From: Tubulanus polymorphus
Taxonomy: Eukaryota; Nemertea; Palaeonemertea; Tubulaniformes; Tubulanidae
Direction: 5' to 3'
Assembly: GCF_964204645.1 (NCBI RefSeq)
Contig: NC_134035.1
Span: forward strand, 7,068,501-7,132,500
Length of the DNA: 64,000 bases
The notes below the pieces were generated by a model. It saw only the letters and a program-made list of their open reading frames with translations, did not search any database and had not been told where the DNA came from. How positions within the stretch are numbered: position 1 is the first letter of the stretch; each line of letters opens with the position of its first letter. Positions 34,653 through 45,460 of the stretch are shown piece after piece. A program made the position numbers and the translations under genes.

Positions 34653-36228
34653 AAGAGAAGAACGCTATTCTTCCGATATCGATTTATTTCTGGTATAACC
34701 TTATGTCCGAACACATGACTCACATGCTGGCCCGTATCGGTAGTACATCGTGGCTGATTCGGGCTATACTAGGACATTTTTCTATACGGAAAGAGCAGCG
34801 ATAAAAAATTTTAACATTGGCCCATTTTTTGGTTTTCTCGCGCGAGAAAAAAAAAACATTTTGGTTTGAAAAATTTTTCTGACTGGCTAGAAGCTGGATA
34901 AAAACTTTTTACATTGGCCCATTCTTTTTGTTTTTTCGCGCGAGAAAACCAAACTTTTTGAATTCTCGTGCGGGAAAACGAAAAAAACGGGCCAATGTGA
35001 AAATTCTATAATCTCTAGCCGTACAGAAAAAGGCTATCCGAACTTATTTGACTTTGACTTGACATTTGACTTGGTATTTGCTGCATCCCTCACCTCACCC
35101 CTCCCCCTAATTGTGAAACGTCGGCCAAGAACCACACGGCTCATAAAAGCATGGTTCAGTAAACAAGTAGACTGGATTATTGCCACAGCTGAGCATGTTT
35201 TGAAAGGTGAATAATTGATTTACCCGGGCGTACATATCGTATAGTCTCTATACATACGTTTACTACATAAAAGGAAATGCGACCGATGTACTTTACGTCA
35301 CACTGGGCAAATTACCATAAACCGAAATCGAAATTATGAATTTCTACAGCTTTTAATCCAAATCTTTTTTCTCGTTCTTTCGTAGTTTCGTGATGGATGA
35401 ATTTGCATACAAGGACTCTTGTATGATGAACTGTTGACACGTAGCTGATTTGAATGTTCGATTTTATTAAAACTACACCTAACTCACTAATTCATGGAAC
35501 TCGTTATAGCCTACTATTAGAGCTTATGCCGCGAGCAATACACTTCGATACAAAATCTAATTGAAATCAACTATAGTGAAATATTACTCAACTTTTTTTT
35601 CAAGATGCGGTCTTGACTGCTCGTGATAAATCATTTTATATTCTATTTTCTGGTTTCGATTTTTCAATTTTCCTAACAGATTATGATAAGTGACGTTTTT
35701 ATAAATTTGTGTCTGCAAAGATTTCACATCAACCGTTACAACAAACTATTTCATCTTTTACTTTAAGCATATTACAATATTCTAAAAAATCGACACTGAT
35801 CAAAACTTAAGTATGGGACTGTATGGTGCGATTTTTTAGAGTTTATAAATTACGGGAAAAATGTAGATATTGATCATTTTTACTTCAGTTGGCTGTGATT
35901 CGATTATATATGGAGTTACCGTTAAGCAGCTTTGAAAAAGTGTCAGATGGGAAAATTGAAACATTCTAATGTTTATAGTTGAATTGGCAAAACGAAATGT
36001 TTGGTTACCTGGTTTACAACTGCTCAACTCTAGTTATTGTAAACAAACATTGCGTTACTGGTCTATAAACAAAAGCAAATTGATGCATTGTTAAAAACGT
36101 TCTATCAATGGAACCATGTCTAAGCTTTCAATTTCAGTACATGTACATCCGTGAAATTCTTGCCCGTCCAGCCATGTTTGTAACGATGGTACCGTGGTGG
36201 GCTATATATACAGATTCGCCGGATTAGA
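34653..36228 (+). other. Possible exons of an unidentified gene
   Basis: Three short stretches look exon-like. 34653-34770 follows an acceptor (TTAATCCAG) and reads EEKNAILPISIYFWYNLMSE. About 35120-35210 reads RLIKAWFSKQVDWIIATAEH and ends at a plausible donor (AAAG/GTGAAT). 36139-36228 follows TTTCAATTTCAG and reads YIREILARPAMFV, ending in a stop at about 36226. I cannot match them to a family or prove they join. A palindromic repeat sits between the first two. Another reading is that all are decayed repeat sequence. Confidence 0.2.
34780..35035. repeat. Palindromic AT-rich element with TCGCGCGAGAAAA motifs
   Basis: Inverted arms carry TTTCTATACGG..AACATTGGCCCA on the left and GGGCCAATGTGAAAATTCTA..CCGTACAGAAA on the right. 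The centre repeats ACATTGGCCCATT..TTTT and TCGCGCGAGAAAA twice. No coding capacity. Confidence 0.5.
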
Positions 36229-36552
36229 GGGTCACAATCATTATCAAAACGACGCATACAGACGAATACCAGGAGTTGAAGGTTGGTGATACATTTCTAC
36301 CATTTAACATCGTGATTTATATATCATTTTCTTTTCAACATGAATTGTATTAATTGGGCTAAAATGGTTTTGCGACATTTTTTTGATGAAAAATGTCTCT
36401 GGAAGGATTACCTGCCCATAAAAGATGTTTGAATTTGTTAGAATTTTCCACAAAAATGATTTTCAAGTTAACTTATTGAACGAAAGTTATTTTTTTTCAG
36501 ATTTTTTTCACACTCTCAAAAATTTGATTAATCAATGTACGTATTTTTTCAG

Positions 36553-37110
36553 ATGTCCGTGCAACCAATTCAAATTGAAGGTCATTACGATGCCACCAAA
36601 TCAGGTGGTCAGACGGTCATCATCGTACAACAACAAGGACAAGAACCGAAGGAAGTGAAAAGAGGCTCGGTGCTAGCCTGCGGTGTGATAAACGTATTAT
36701 GCGGTGCTGTGGTACTCATCGTCAATATCGCTGAAATTGCCGCCTTCAGTCACGGAGGAGCTTTCACTGGAATGTGGGGAGGTATATTCTTGCTGATCGC
36801 CGGTATCCTGGGTTGTACGGTCGGGGCGCAGTGTGGTGGATGCGGACCAGGTGCCGTTACTGGCGCGTTGGTAATGTCGATCTTCGCGGCGATTATCGCA
36901 CCTGTCGCAGTCATCGTCGCTGGAATCGACGCGGGTGCCATTACGATTATGATCGCGCTCGGTTCCAATAATCTGTCGACCATTTATGCGACGGCCATCG
37001 TTAAAGTCGTGCTGTTCTTAGTAGGATTTATTGTGTCAATTTGTGAGGCGTCGTTCTGTTGTAGCTGCTGTTACAGATCAGTTCAATCTAAGATCATAAG
37101 CGTAAACTGA
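36553..37110 (+). CDS. MS4A/CD20-like four-transmembrane protein, paralogue A
   Basis: A single coding exon of 185 residues. The ATG directly follows TATTTTTTCAG, so a 5' UTR intron probably ends at the base before it; an in-frame upstream ATG at 36535 would lie inside that intron. The N-terminal ~38 residues are polar (QTVIIVQQQGQ). Four hydrophobic segments follow at roughly 44-66, 72-95, 102-125 and 148-175, with GMWGGIFLLIAGILG at the TM2 start and a Cys-rich end SFCCSCCYRS suitable for lipidation. It is closely similar to the product of 39045-39629, sharing VIIxQQQ, NIAEIAA, LTG/FTGxWGGI, GILGC and FCCSCCY. AATAAA lies at 37219. The cellular role is unknown. Confidence 0.8.
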   Translation: MSVQPIQIEGHYDATKSGGQTVIIVQQQGQEPKEVKRGSVLACGVINVLCGAVVLIVNIAEIAAFSHGGAFTGMWGGIFLLIAGILGCTVGAQCGGCGPGAVTGALVMSIFAAIIAPVAVIVAGIDAGAITIMIALGSNNLSTIYATAIVKVVLFLVGFIVSICEASFCCSCCYRSVQSKIISVN

Positions 37111-37612
37111 AATTCTATACGAACTCGTCATGGTACTTGTGATTAAGACATGAATTCCGAATCTGTATATATTTGTTAAGACGATACCTCCTCTATCTGT
37201 TCTGCTATTTATACACGTAATAAATGTATTAGATTTATAGATCGGCACAAATCCTTTTGTCTGTATCTATATTATAAACATACCCGGTAATTGAATTAAA
37301 TATCATTTTTCTTTAGAAAAATCGATTGTTCTTATTAATTATGATTTCATTGAAAAGTTAAGATTAAGATTTGTTTCGAAGTTTTGTATGAACTGTTTTA
37401 TACCACAGTTGCTTTGTACCGCAACTGATTTACTCTCTTTTTCTTCAAAGCACTGAGGAGTCGACATCAAGCTACAGTTTTAACAAAATGCTTCAGCTTA
37501 AAACTAAATGTTCGCAATGTATCATTTGTTTCACTTCAGTGTGAAGCTTATTGGAAAACTTTGGAATTTTGGGCAAATTGACACGTACATCGCAAGACCT
37601 GATGCTTCGCCA

Positions 37613-38528
37613 ATGGGCGGCCATCCCCGCCAAACAGACGCTTAAGTCATCACGTGAAGGATAAACCTATAACGTGAAGTATAATGTAGTAACGTGAAGG
37701 ATAAACTCATACCGTGAAGGTTAATGTCATGACGACGCGAAGGATCAACTCGTGTCATCAAGGATAAACCTATTATGTCGTCAGATGACGCGCCAGTCGA
37801 TCAGAAATATGTTCAGTTAAGCGCAGGCGTCATGACATGTGAACTTAAATAAGTTCTACGTATTAGGCTCGAATCCCGCAAATTATGAAGTGTCCGCTGG
37901 TTTATTTTGTTCGTCGCATAAAAAGGTTTCTTATCTAAAATAGGAAAAAATAAACTTTGAAAGCCCCAGCATCTATTTGTATGTGCTAATAGGTTCGAAT
38001 CCCGAAATTGTGTAATAGAAAAATATATTAGGATTTATTCATACACCGATTTCAAATTTTTAGCTTAAAGATTTCATAACCCGTTATCCCCAAAAATACA
38101 AAAGATCTTCTTAAGCAATTATTGACAACAAAACGAAGAATGCCTCATCCTGGTGCGTCCGCCGTTGTGGGCCAAAAAGAGTCAAATCAAATCTATGAAT
38201 AATTTTTGGGGATTATAAATAGCGCCGCTTATGAAATAAACCAGTGACATTGTGATCATCAATTTGAAATAAGACTCAATATTTTGTGGGATTCGAATCT
38301 AATAGAAACTACAGCGACGCACATGCTGGAGTCATTAAAGTTCACATGTCATGACGCCTGCGCACAACAAAATTTATTTCGACTGACTGGCACGTCATCT
38401 GGTGACATTATAGGTTTATCCTTGATGATGTGAGTTGATCCTTCGCGTTGTGACATCTACCTTCACGTTATGGGTTTATCCTTCACGTGATGACTTAAAC
38501 GTCTGTTTTGCGGAGATGGCCGCCCATA
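37613..38528. mobile_element. Foldback element of ~915 bp
   Basis: The left arm, 37613-37846, starts TGGGCGGCCAT and ends GCGTCATGACATGTGAACTT. The right arm, about 38338-38528, is its reverse complement, ending ATGGCCGCCCA. Inside each arm short direct repeats of the type ACGTGAAGGATAAAC occur three to four times. The central spacer contains GGTTCGAATCCC-like words at 37866 and 37992 and, reversed, at 38289, resembling a tRNA B box. No open frame of interest. This is a non-autonomous element between two paralogous genes. Confidence 0.75.
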
Positions 38529-39044
38529 CGTCAACACATAATGCCATACATTATGCACGAGGTTCCCCCTCCTCTCAACAACACGGCAAACTGACCGTCA
38601 CAATTAAAGTTCGCTGCCATGGACACACGTATCAACACAGAATACAATACATAAGCATGTTGTCGTTGTATCAGCAGCGCACTATCCTCGCGGGGATCTT
38701 CTAGTCTACTGGAAGTTGTTAGAACTTTGGTTTTCACTTTTCAGCTCGCGCAAAGACGACGAATTGCAATAGATATGCAGGTAAGAACAAGAGAAAAGAC
38801 AAATGGATTTCTTAAATCTTTATTTCATTCACTTCATGCGCATGTAGATAGATATAGTTGGCAAAATTGATACTAACAATTTCTTCCTGAACGAAAATAA
38901 ATTAGAAATCATTTTGTTTTAAAAGCATTGCGAAAAGGCAATTCCAAACTATCATTGATTCACTATTTGACTCAAAGAAAATTCACAAATTCGATATCTA
39001 ACAACTGATACATATTCAAAATGTTCACTTTCTATGAATTTCAG

Positions 39045-39629
39045 ATGGAGAAAAATAACGACGCTTCGATGCCCGGCCATGTTTCTAGCAGTAACCCACA
39101 TAGCGTAGCTCAACCTGGACAACCGAACGTCATAATCATTCAACAACAAAACCCCGAAACCATGAAGCACATCCGAACAGGATCTTTGATGGCGTGTGGT
39201 GTACTATCTTTACTGTGCGGAATAATCACGTTCATTGCTAACATTGCAGAAATTGCTGCTCTCGGAAGTAATGCGGCCTTGACCGGACTCTGGGGCGGAA
39301 TACCATTTATAATCATAGGAATATTGGGCTGCATCATCGGAAGGCAAGCTTGTGGATGTGGAAAGGGTGTGGTGACGGCATGCCTGGTTTTATCCATTTT
39401 AACCTCCATCATTGCCGGGGTTGCTGTTGTAGTTGCTGGTTTGACTCTTGGTGGCGCCCAAATTGCTAAAGCTTTAGCGACTAGAATGGGTGTAAGTGGG
39501 TACAGATTGCAACAACTAAATGGATTGGAGGCAACTTCAGCGGTGAAATTGGTATTGTTCTTGATTGGTTTCATCGTTGCGATTTGCGAGTCAGCGTTCT
39601 GTTGTAGTTGTTGCTATGCAATGGACTAA
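39045..39629 (+). CDS. MS4A/CD20-like four-transmembrane protein, paralogue B
   Basis: A single coding exon of 194 residues. The ATG follows TGAATTTCAG directly, as in paralogue A, so the gene structure is conserved. A polar N-terminus with VIIIQQQNPE precedes TM1 (about 53-75), TM2 starting GLWGGIPFIIIGILG, TM3 (about 112-135) and TM4 (about 160-185), ending ESAFCCSCCYAMD. Between TM3 and TM4 the loop is longer than in paralogue A. The TAA stop overlaps an AATAAA hexamer at 39629, though a more distal signal may be used. Together with 36553-37110 it forms a tandem pair separated by a foldback element. Confidence 0.8.
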   Translation: MEKNNDASMPGHVSSSNPHSVAQPGQPNVIIIQQQNPETMKHIRTGSLMACGVLSLLCGIITFIANIAEIAALGSNAALTGLWGGIPFIIIGILGCIIGRQACGCGKGVVTACLVLSILTSIIAGVAVVVAGLTLGGAQIAKALATRMGVSGYRLQQLNGLEATSAVKLVLFLIGFIVAICESAFCCSCCYAMD

Positions 39630-39824
39630 ATAAACAATGAAGTAAACAAACGCGATCGATTCCAGGGGACAACAATAATTAACTATTCAGATATCATACC
39701 CTTAATTTCATGAATAAGTTAGTCAAGTCATTGTAGGTCTGCATGTTCGTCTATGGAAAAAGAAACCATGTTTAGTCGCAATACGATCCAAAACATAGTT
39801 ATTTTCCTATGATCTACCCATAGC

Positions 39825-40241
39825 TACGGAAGCGATAAAGGGCCTCGAGTTGTCGCGTTCCAACTCGACAAGTCGCCATATTTATGTCGACATATCGCGA
39901 TATATCGCGTCAAGTCGACATGAATATGTCGACATATCGTGACGTTTTCACGACAAATTTCGCTTTTTTTGCCCATTTTCCACGGGACAAGCCGTCATTT
40001 GAAGACATGTCTAAATGTAAGATGAGGACGCCAGTAATATGACGACTGAGTTTCAAGTCGTCATGAATATGTCGACTTGTCGCGAGGAAAGTGGTCGAGA
40101 GAACGAAATATGTCGTCAAAACGTCACGATATATCGACATATTCATGTCGACTTGACGCGATATATCGCGATATATCGACATAAATATGGCGACTTGTCG
40201 AGTTGGAACGCGACATCTCGAGGCCCTTTATCGCTTCCGTA
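39825..40241. mobile_element. 417-bp palindromic MITE (TACGGAAGCGATAAAGGG family), intact copy
   Basis: Terminal inverted repeats of about 125 bp (39825-39950 and 40116-40241) start TACGGAAGCGATAAAGGGCC and end GGCCCTTTATCGCTTCCGTA. The arms are dense in ATGTCGACAT and ATATCGCGATAT self-complementary words. The centre carries a second, shorter inverted pair (GACTGAGTTTCAAGTCGTC). No coding capacity. The ends, TA..TA, would fit a TA target duplication, but I cannot separate the duplication from the element. Confidence 0.88.
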
Positions 40242-40365
40242 GATATCTGTCCAAAAGTATACAAATAAATATTCGATTTACATTGTGTTACAATGCAAAA
40301 AAGATTTTTGGTTTTTCAGTGTTCCATTCGGGTTTTTATTGGCACAATGTTGATAACCAGTTAGG

Positions 40366-40443
40366 TACGGAAGCGATAAAGGGCCTCGAGTTGTCGCGTT
40401 CCAACTCGACAAGTCGCCATATTTATGTCGATATATCGCGATA
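40366..40443. mobile_element. 417-bp MITE, second copy, left fragment (split by LINE)
   Basis: The first 78 bp of the same MITE, from TACGGAAGCG to ..ATATCGCGATA. The remaining 339 bp resume at 45461. The two parts add up to 417 bp, the length of the intact copy, so the LINE inserted cleanly. Confidence 0.9.
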
Positions 40444-40812
40444 GAAAACCAATATGGCGTCGACGTTAGAGTGAGACCGGTTTTATTTCGCTCCTCCTTC
40501 TAGGCTCGTTTACTGGATTTTTTACTTATTCTATACGCGTGAAAATTACATGGATTAATGGTATACGTTATGTTTTTCTGTTGTGGATCTTTCGTGAGTT
40601 TGTTTCCACTTTGAACACCATATAATGACTGTTTTTGGTTATTTCGATATCGTTACTTAATAAACCAGGTAGAAAATGCTCGCGCGATGACGTAGTGACA
40701 AGAAATCGCCGTATATTCACTCACGCATGAAGGATTTCTATTTAAGTGCCACGAACGTAGTGGAGTCGAACGATCATTACTTTTTGTTTAATCATTCAAC
40801 GTTCTTCCTATA

Positions 40813-41760
40813 ATGGCTGGAGTTAATAAAAACAGTAAAACCACCAATAAAAGCAAACGGAAAAAAGCAGAAACTAGCAGTTCCGGTGACTCAACATCAT
40901 CAACCTCATCAAATGCGAGAACTACCAAGAGGTCGAAACCGCCCACTATCGATGAATTCGACAATGATGACGTATTTTCAAGTTCCGATAAATCCATTGG
41001 TGACGAGCTATTTGAAGTTAGAATCTCAGAAGCTCTAAGTAGCCCGCATGTGCAAAAGATTATACAAACAATTGTCGATTCAATTCTTACAACGTTCAAG
41101 CGGGAAACGAAAACTATCATAAATGATAAATTCGACAAATTCGACGCATTTTTATTTGATATGAATAAAAAACAGGATGAACTTAAACGTAGTGTCGACA
41201 CCATGATCGAATCCTGTAAAAACTCAATCGACGAATTAACAACAAAATGTCGTGCAATAGATAAGTCACTTTCAGACGTCGATTACAGACTCTCGGCAAT
41301 TGATGCGTACTACGAAGAATTAGAGATGTACACTAGAAGAAACTCTATCCGTATTTTTGGACTCAACGAACTTCCAGACGAAAATCCGCTTGAAAAATGT
41401 ACGAAATTTTTCAAAGACTCCCTGAACATTGATATCAATCCGTGTGGCATCGACCGAGCGCATCGAATAGGAAAACCATCTAGAGACCCGCGTGTTCCGA
41501 GACAAATGATCGTCAAATTTGTGCGTCATACCGACAAAGAGCTGGTTATCAAGCAGCGTAGAAAATTAAAAGGATCCAAAACTAGTATCTCTGAGGATTT
41601 AACCCGCGGCAGAGCTCAATTCCTGAAGTACCTGAACAAACATCAAGCGGTTTCAGCATCATGGTCGAATGACAGTAAAATTATGGCCATCATTAACAAC
41701 ATGAAGCACCATCTTAGTGGCTATGCAGATTTTGATGAGATATTGAATCGTGTATCCTAG
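40813..41760 (+). CDS. LINE ORF1 protein (coiled coil plus RRM-like, Transposase_22 type)
   Basis: 315 codons, uninterrupted. A basic, Ser/Thr-rich N-terminus (KSKRKK, SSSGDSTSSTSS) is followed by an acidic stretch, then a coiled-coil region at about 110-175 (DKFDKFDAF, MNKKQDELK, CRAIDKSLSDVDYRL), then ELEMYTRRNSIRIFGL, the start of the RNA-binding RRM-like domain of L1-type ORF1 proteins, with RAHRIGKP and RQMIVKFVRHTDKE, and a C-terminal domain. ORF1 proteins bind the element RNA as oligomers. The start ATG was chosen because it begins the only long frame. Confidence 0.85.
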   Translation: MAGVNKNSKTTNKSKRKKAETSSSGDSTSSTSSNARTTKRSKPPTIDEFDNDDVFSSSDKSIGDELFEVRISEALSSPHVQKIIQTIVDSILTTFKRETKTIINDKFDKFDAFLFDMNKKQDELKRSVDTMIESCKNSIDELTTKCRAIDKSLSDVDYRLSAIDAYYEELEMYTRRNSIRIFGLNELPDENPLEKCTKFFKDSLNIDINPCGIDRAHRIGKPSRDPRVPRQMIVKFVRHTDKELVIKQRRKLKGSKTSISEDLTRGRAQFLKYLNKHQAVSASWSNDSKIMAIINNMKHHLSGYADFDEILNRVS

Positions 41761-42051
41761 TTTGATTAATCCTGTCAAATCATAATTCCTTGATAACAAT
41801 TATTATTTAGCATCTTAAAATTATTTAGGAGGAGCTAATCCTTTCATATGCTCGTGGCTTTAGTTACTCGGTATGGTTTATTGCTAATAGTATGTGCTGT
41901 GATCACATATTTTCTACATCGTCAATTTTTCTTTGTTTTCATTGATTTTTTTGTGTATACATATGCGTACCATGTTCATAATGAGCGAAATTTATTATGT
42001 AACGGTGAGTGCCGTCGAAGTATTACTATCACGCTTCAATTCCACTAGCAG

Positions 42052-44985
42052 ATGGCCAGTCATGCACATCCTGAGTTTATCGTAGGTTCAAGTAGTAAAT
42101 ATTATAAGGATTTAACGCAATTATCAAAGTTTGGATTATCAAACTTCTCCTTGTTTCATCTAAATATAAGGAGTTTTAATAAGAATTTTGAGAATTTGCA
42201 ATTATATTTACACTCCCTCTGTTTCAATTTTGGGATCTTAGCTTTTACTGAAACGTGGACTAAACTTCAACATGACAATAAGTCAATGTATAATTTGCCT
42301 GATTATGAGTCGATTTTCATAAGTAGACAGGATACACGTGGTGGTGGAATAGCGATGTTTGTCCACAACACCATTAAATTTAGGATACTGGATGATTTTA
42401 CATGTGTAAATGACACATTCGAAAGTTTATTTATAGAAATCCAATTACCACATAATATGTCAAAACATATTGTTGGCACTATCTATCGACCGCCTGATGC
42501 AAGTGTCAATAACATTAATACTGATTTTCTACCACTCTTAGAAAACTTAACTAGAACAGGGCGTAAGTGCTTCATTTTGGGCGATTTCAATATAAATCTT
42601 TTCAACGCCGACTCTCATAAACCGACTGGAGATTTTATTTTTAATATGCTTTCAACTGGTTTTACGAATTTAATAGATAAGTCAACACGAGTAACCGACA
42701 GATCTTCTACTCTTATTGACAATATATATTCAAACTGTTATTCTAGTTTATATGCAATTTCAGGGATTCTGATCAATGATATATCTGACCACTTTCCAAT
42801 TTTTGCAATTATGCCGGAAATCAAAGTCAACCATACATCAACTAGGACAGTTAGTTATCGAAAAATGTCAGATCATGATATCGCTCGATTTAAACGAAAG
42901 CTAATTGCACATGATTGGACTCATGTGTTTAATATTCATGATGCTAATGTTGCCTATAACTCTTTTTATGATGTATTCTATAAATACTACACGGAATGTT
43001 TCCCTATAATCAATAGAAAGTTTTCGATATAGGGACAAGAAACACGGATGGTTTTCTAACGGTTTATTGATTTCTTTGAAAAAGAAGGATTCTCTTTATA
43101 GAAGATACCTGTCTAGTAAACTTCAAACTGATAGAGATATCTACAATAGATATAGAAACGTTTTTAATACTTGTATCAAAAAGGCTAAAACGCTTCACTA
43201 TAACTCTATGTTAAACAATGCGAGAGATCCCAAGGAAACCTGGAAAATAATTAATGACCTAATTAATAGAAAATCACCAAATTCTAAATATCCTGATGTT
43301 TTTGAACATGATGGTGTTATGTACAAAAATAATGTTAGTATAGCCAATGAATTTAATAAGTGTTTTGCACAAGCGGGTCCAAATCTAGCCAATGATATTT
43401 TACCTACTAACAAAACATTTTTCTCTTTTCTGGGTCCGCCACAACAAAATAATATCTTTTTCTCTCCCACAGATTCTTTGGAAATTGAAAATATTGTTTC
43501 AAAATTTAAAAATAGTAATAACACTGGTCATGATGGTATCAATCAAAAGATCCTTAAGAGAGTAATTGACGCTATATCTCGGCCGTTAGCTCATATTTTA
43601 AATCTAAGTTTGATTAATGGACAAGTACCTGAATCCTTCAAAACATCTAAGATATTACCTTTGTTCAAATCTGGAGATGTTTCACATTTTTCAAACTACA
43701 GACCAATATCAATACTTCCATGTATTTCCAAGATCTTAGAAAAAGTAGTTTACAAAAGAGTTATAAGTTTTTTGGACAAGTATAAAATACTATCTCCATG
43801 TCAATTTGGATTTAGAAAAGACCATTCCACCAACATGGCTATTACTGTTATCATAGATAAAATTATCAATAATTTAGACAATGGCAAATCAACTATAGGA
43901 ATATTTTAGACCTTTCGCGTGCATTTGATACAGTGAATCATGAAATTCTATTGTCTAAACTTTGCCATTATGGCATCAGAGGTACGCCATTACTCTGGTT
44001 TAGAAACTATCTTTCAAACCGTTTTCAGACTGTTCTTTTTAAAGAGACTACTAGCACTAGCTATCCTGTATTCTGTGGAGTGCCTCAAGGATCTATTTTG
44101 GAGCCGATCCCTTTCTTATTATATATAAATGACCTTGCAAACGCATCAAGCATTTTTAATCTTATCATGTTTGCTGATGATGCTAATGTATTCACTTCTC
44201 ATATCAATATTAATGAGTTAACTATAATAGTAAATACAGAACTACACAAACTGAATATCTGGTTTCGGGCAAACAGGCTTTCATTGAATTTGAAAAAGAC
44301 TCATTTCATGTTTTTCAGTCGTGCTAAACATAAACACTCAATTTCTATCAAAATCAACAATATGTCTATATCACAAGTCTCGACAACAAAATTTCTAGGC
44401 GTTCAAGTTGACGACCAGCTTACTTGGAAGTCACACATTAATAGCATCTGTACTAAACTATCACGGTTCATTGGTATAATGGGTAGACTTTATGGAATTT
44501 TGTCAAAAACAACTTTACTGCAGTTGTATTATTCTTTCATTTATTGCCATCTCACCTATTGTAATATTGTATGGGGTAATACTTATCCTTCAAACTTAAG
44601 AAAGCTGGAACTTCTCCAGAAGAAAGCGGTCCGCATTATCTTTAAAACCGATTTTAGAGCCCATACCTCACCATTATTTAAGTCTGCAAAAATTCTTAAA
44701 TTGGCAGATATAAACAATTTTCAAATTGGACAATTCATGTATCTATATGTCAATAACAAGTTACCTGAGATGTTCAATAATTTTTTTAAGACGAATGACG
44801 TTGGATACAACACTAGAAACAGCAACAACATCCGCCCTGACTCATTCAAATCAAATCTAAAAGGTTTTTCAATAAAAGTCAACGGTCCAAATATTTGGAA
44901 TATTATGAATGATTCAATTAAAAACTCCCCTTCTATTGAAAGTTTCAAAAATCGAACAAAAAACCTTTTACTTTCTCATTATTAA
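42052..44985 (+). pseudogene. LINE ORF2 (endonuclease-reverse transcriptase), two frameshifts
   Basis: Segment 1, 42052-43032, is an exonuclease-endonuclease-phosphatase domain: HLNIRSFNKN, AFTETW, GGGIAMFVH, YRPPDAS, FILGDFNI and DISDHFPIFA. Segment 2, from about 43020 to 43909, enters in another frame near a short T run and carries the start of the reverse transcriptase: GHDGINQKIL, LPLFKSGD and NYRPISILP. Segment 3, from about 43900 to 44985, returns to the first frame: LSRAFDTVNH, CGVPQGSI, the catalytic MFADDANVF (Asp pair at 44176-44181), TKFLGVQVDD, and the C-terminal QKKAVRII. All catalytic motifs are recognisable, but two frame changes break the protein. Confidence 0.9.
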
Positions 44986-45139
44986 TCGTTACAGTTTATT
45001 CATGAAAATAATAATAATGATAATTATGTATAAGGTGCAATGACCTTCTCAAATGGTACTTACTTATGCTCATATGATGTATGTATAACCTTGGAATAAA
45101 CTCCAAGGTATAACTTTATGTATTTATATGTATACATTT

Positions 45140-45268
45140 TTGTGTGTGTGTCTACTTGTAAATGCGTGTGAATATATGTGTGTGGTTTTCTTATATGTGG
45201 TGGGTGTTTTGGTGTGTGCGTGTGTGCTGCTTGCTTGCGAGTGTGTGTGCGTGTGTGTGTTTGTGTGT
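45140..45268. repeat. (TG)n-rich tract in LINE 3' UTR
   Basis: Imperfect TG/TGCG repeat, about 130 bp, within the LINE 3' untranslated region. It gives Val/Cys-rich pseudo-frames that are not genes. Confidence 0.8.
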
Positions 45269-45460
45269 ATCGTGCGTATTTCATCTCTATTTGTTCCTTT
45301 TGGGGTGCCTGATATTACAAGCTCTGCTTTCCTCTGGTTGCCCTGCTGTTATTTTACATCAGTTTATATATATTTTGTATGAACCAAATTAATCATCTAT
45401 TGTAATTTTGTCTGGTATTTACTTATTGATGTAAATTATTCAGGAAATAAATAAATAATA

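Larger units (their letters stand above)
40444..45460 (+). mobile_element. Non-LTR retrotransposon (LINE), two ORFs, nearly full length
   Basis: A roughly 5-kb insert between the two MITE halves. It starts GAAAACCAATATGGCGTCGA, carries ORF1 at 40813-41760 and an ORF2 (endonuclease plus reverse transcriptase) across 42052-44985, a TG-rich 3' UTR at 45140-45270, and ends in AAATAAATAAATAATA. This organisation and the AATA-type tail fit a Jockey/CR1-like clade element; the exact clade cannot be fixed by eye. ORF2 is interrupted by two frameshifts, so this copy is probably inactive. Confidence 0.92.

Noticed and set aside
36535-36552. Upstream ATG (MYVFFQ) for MS4A paralogue A
   Set aside because: It overlaps the polypyrimidine tract and CAG acceptor; paralogue B has the same arrangement, supporting the ATG at 36553.
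37861-38000. Possible tRNA genes at GGTTCGAATCCC motifs
   Set aside because: Only B-box-like words are present; no cloverleaf or acceptor stem can be formed within a suitable distance.
39910-40444. Open frames such as [12 protein letters not shown] in the MITE copies
   Set aside because: They recur with every MITE copy on both strands because of TCGACAT-type words and carry no domain.
45060-45392. Frames over the TG-rich tract
   Set aside because: Low-complexity part of the LINE 3' UTR.
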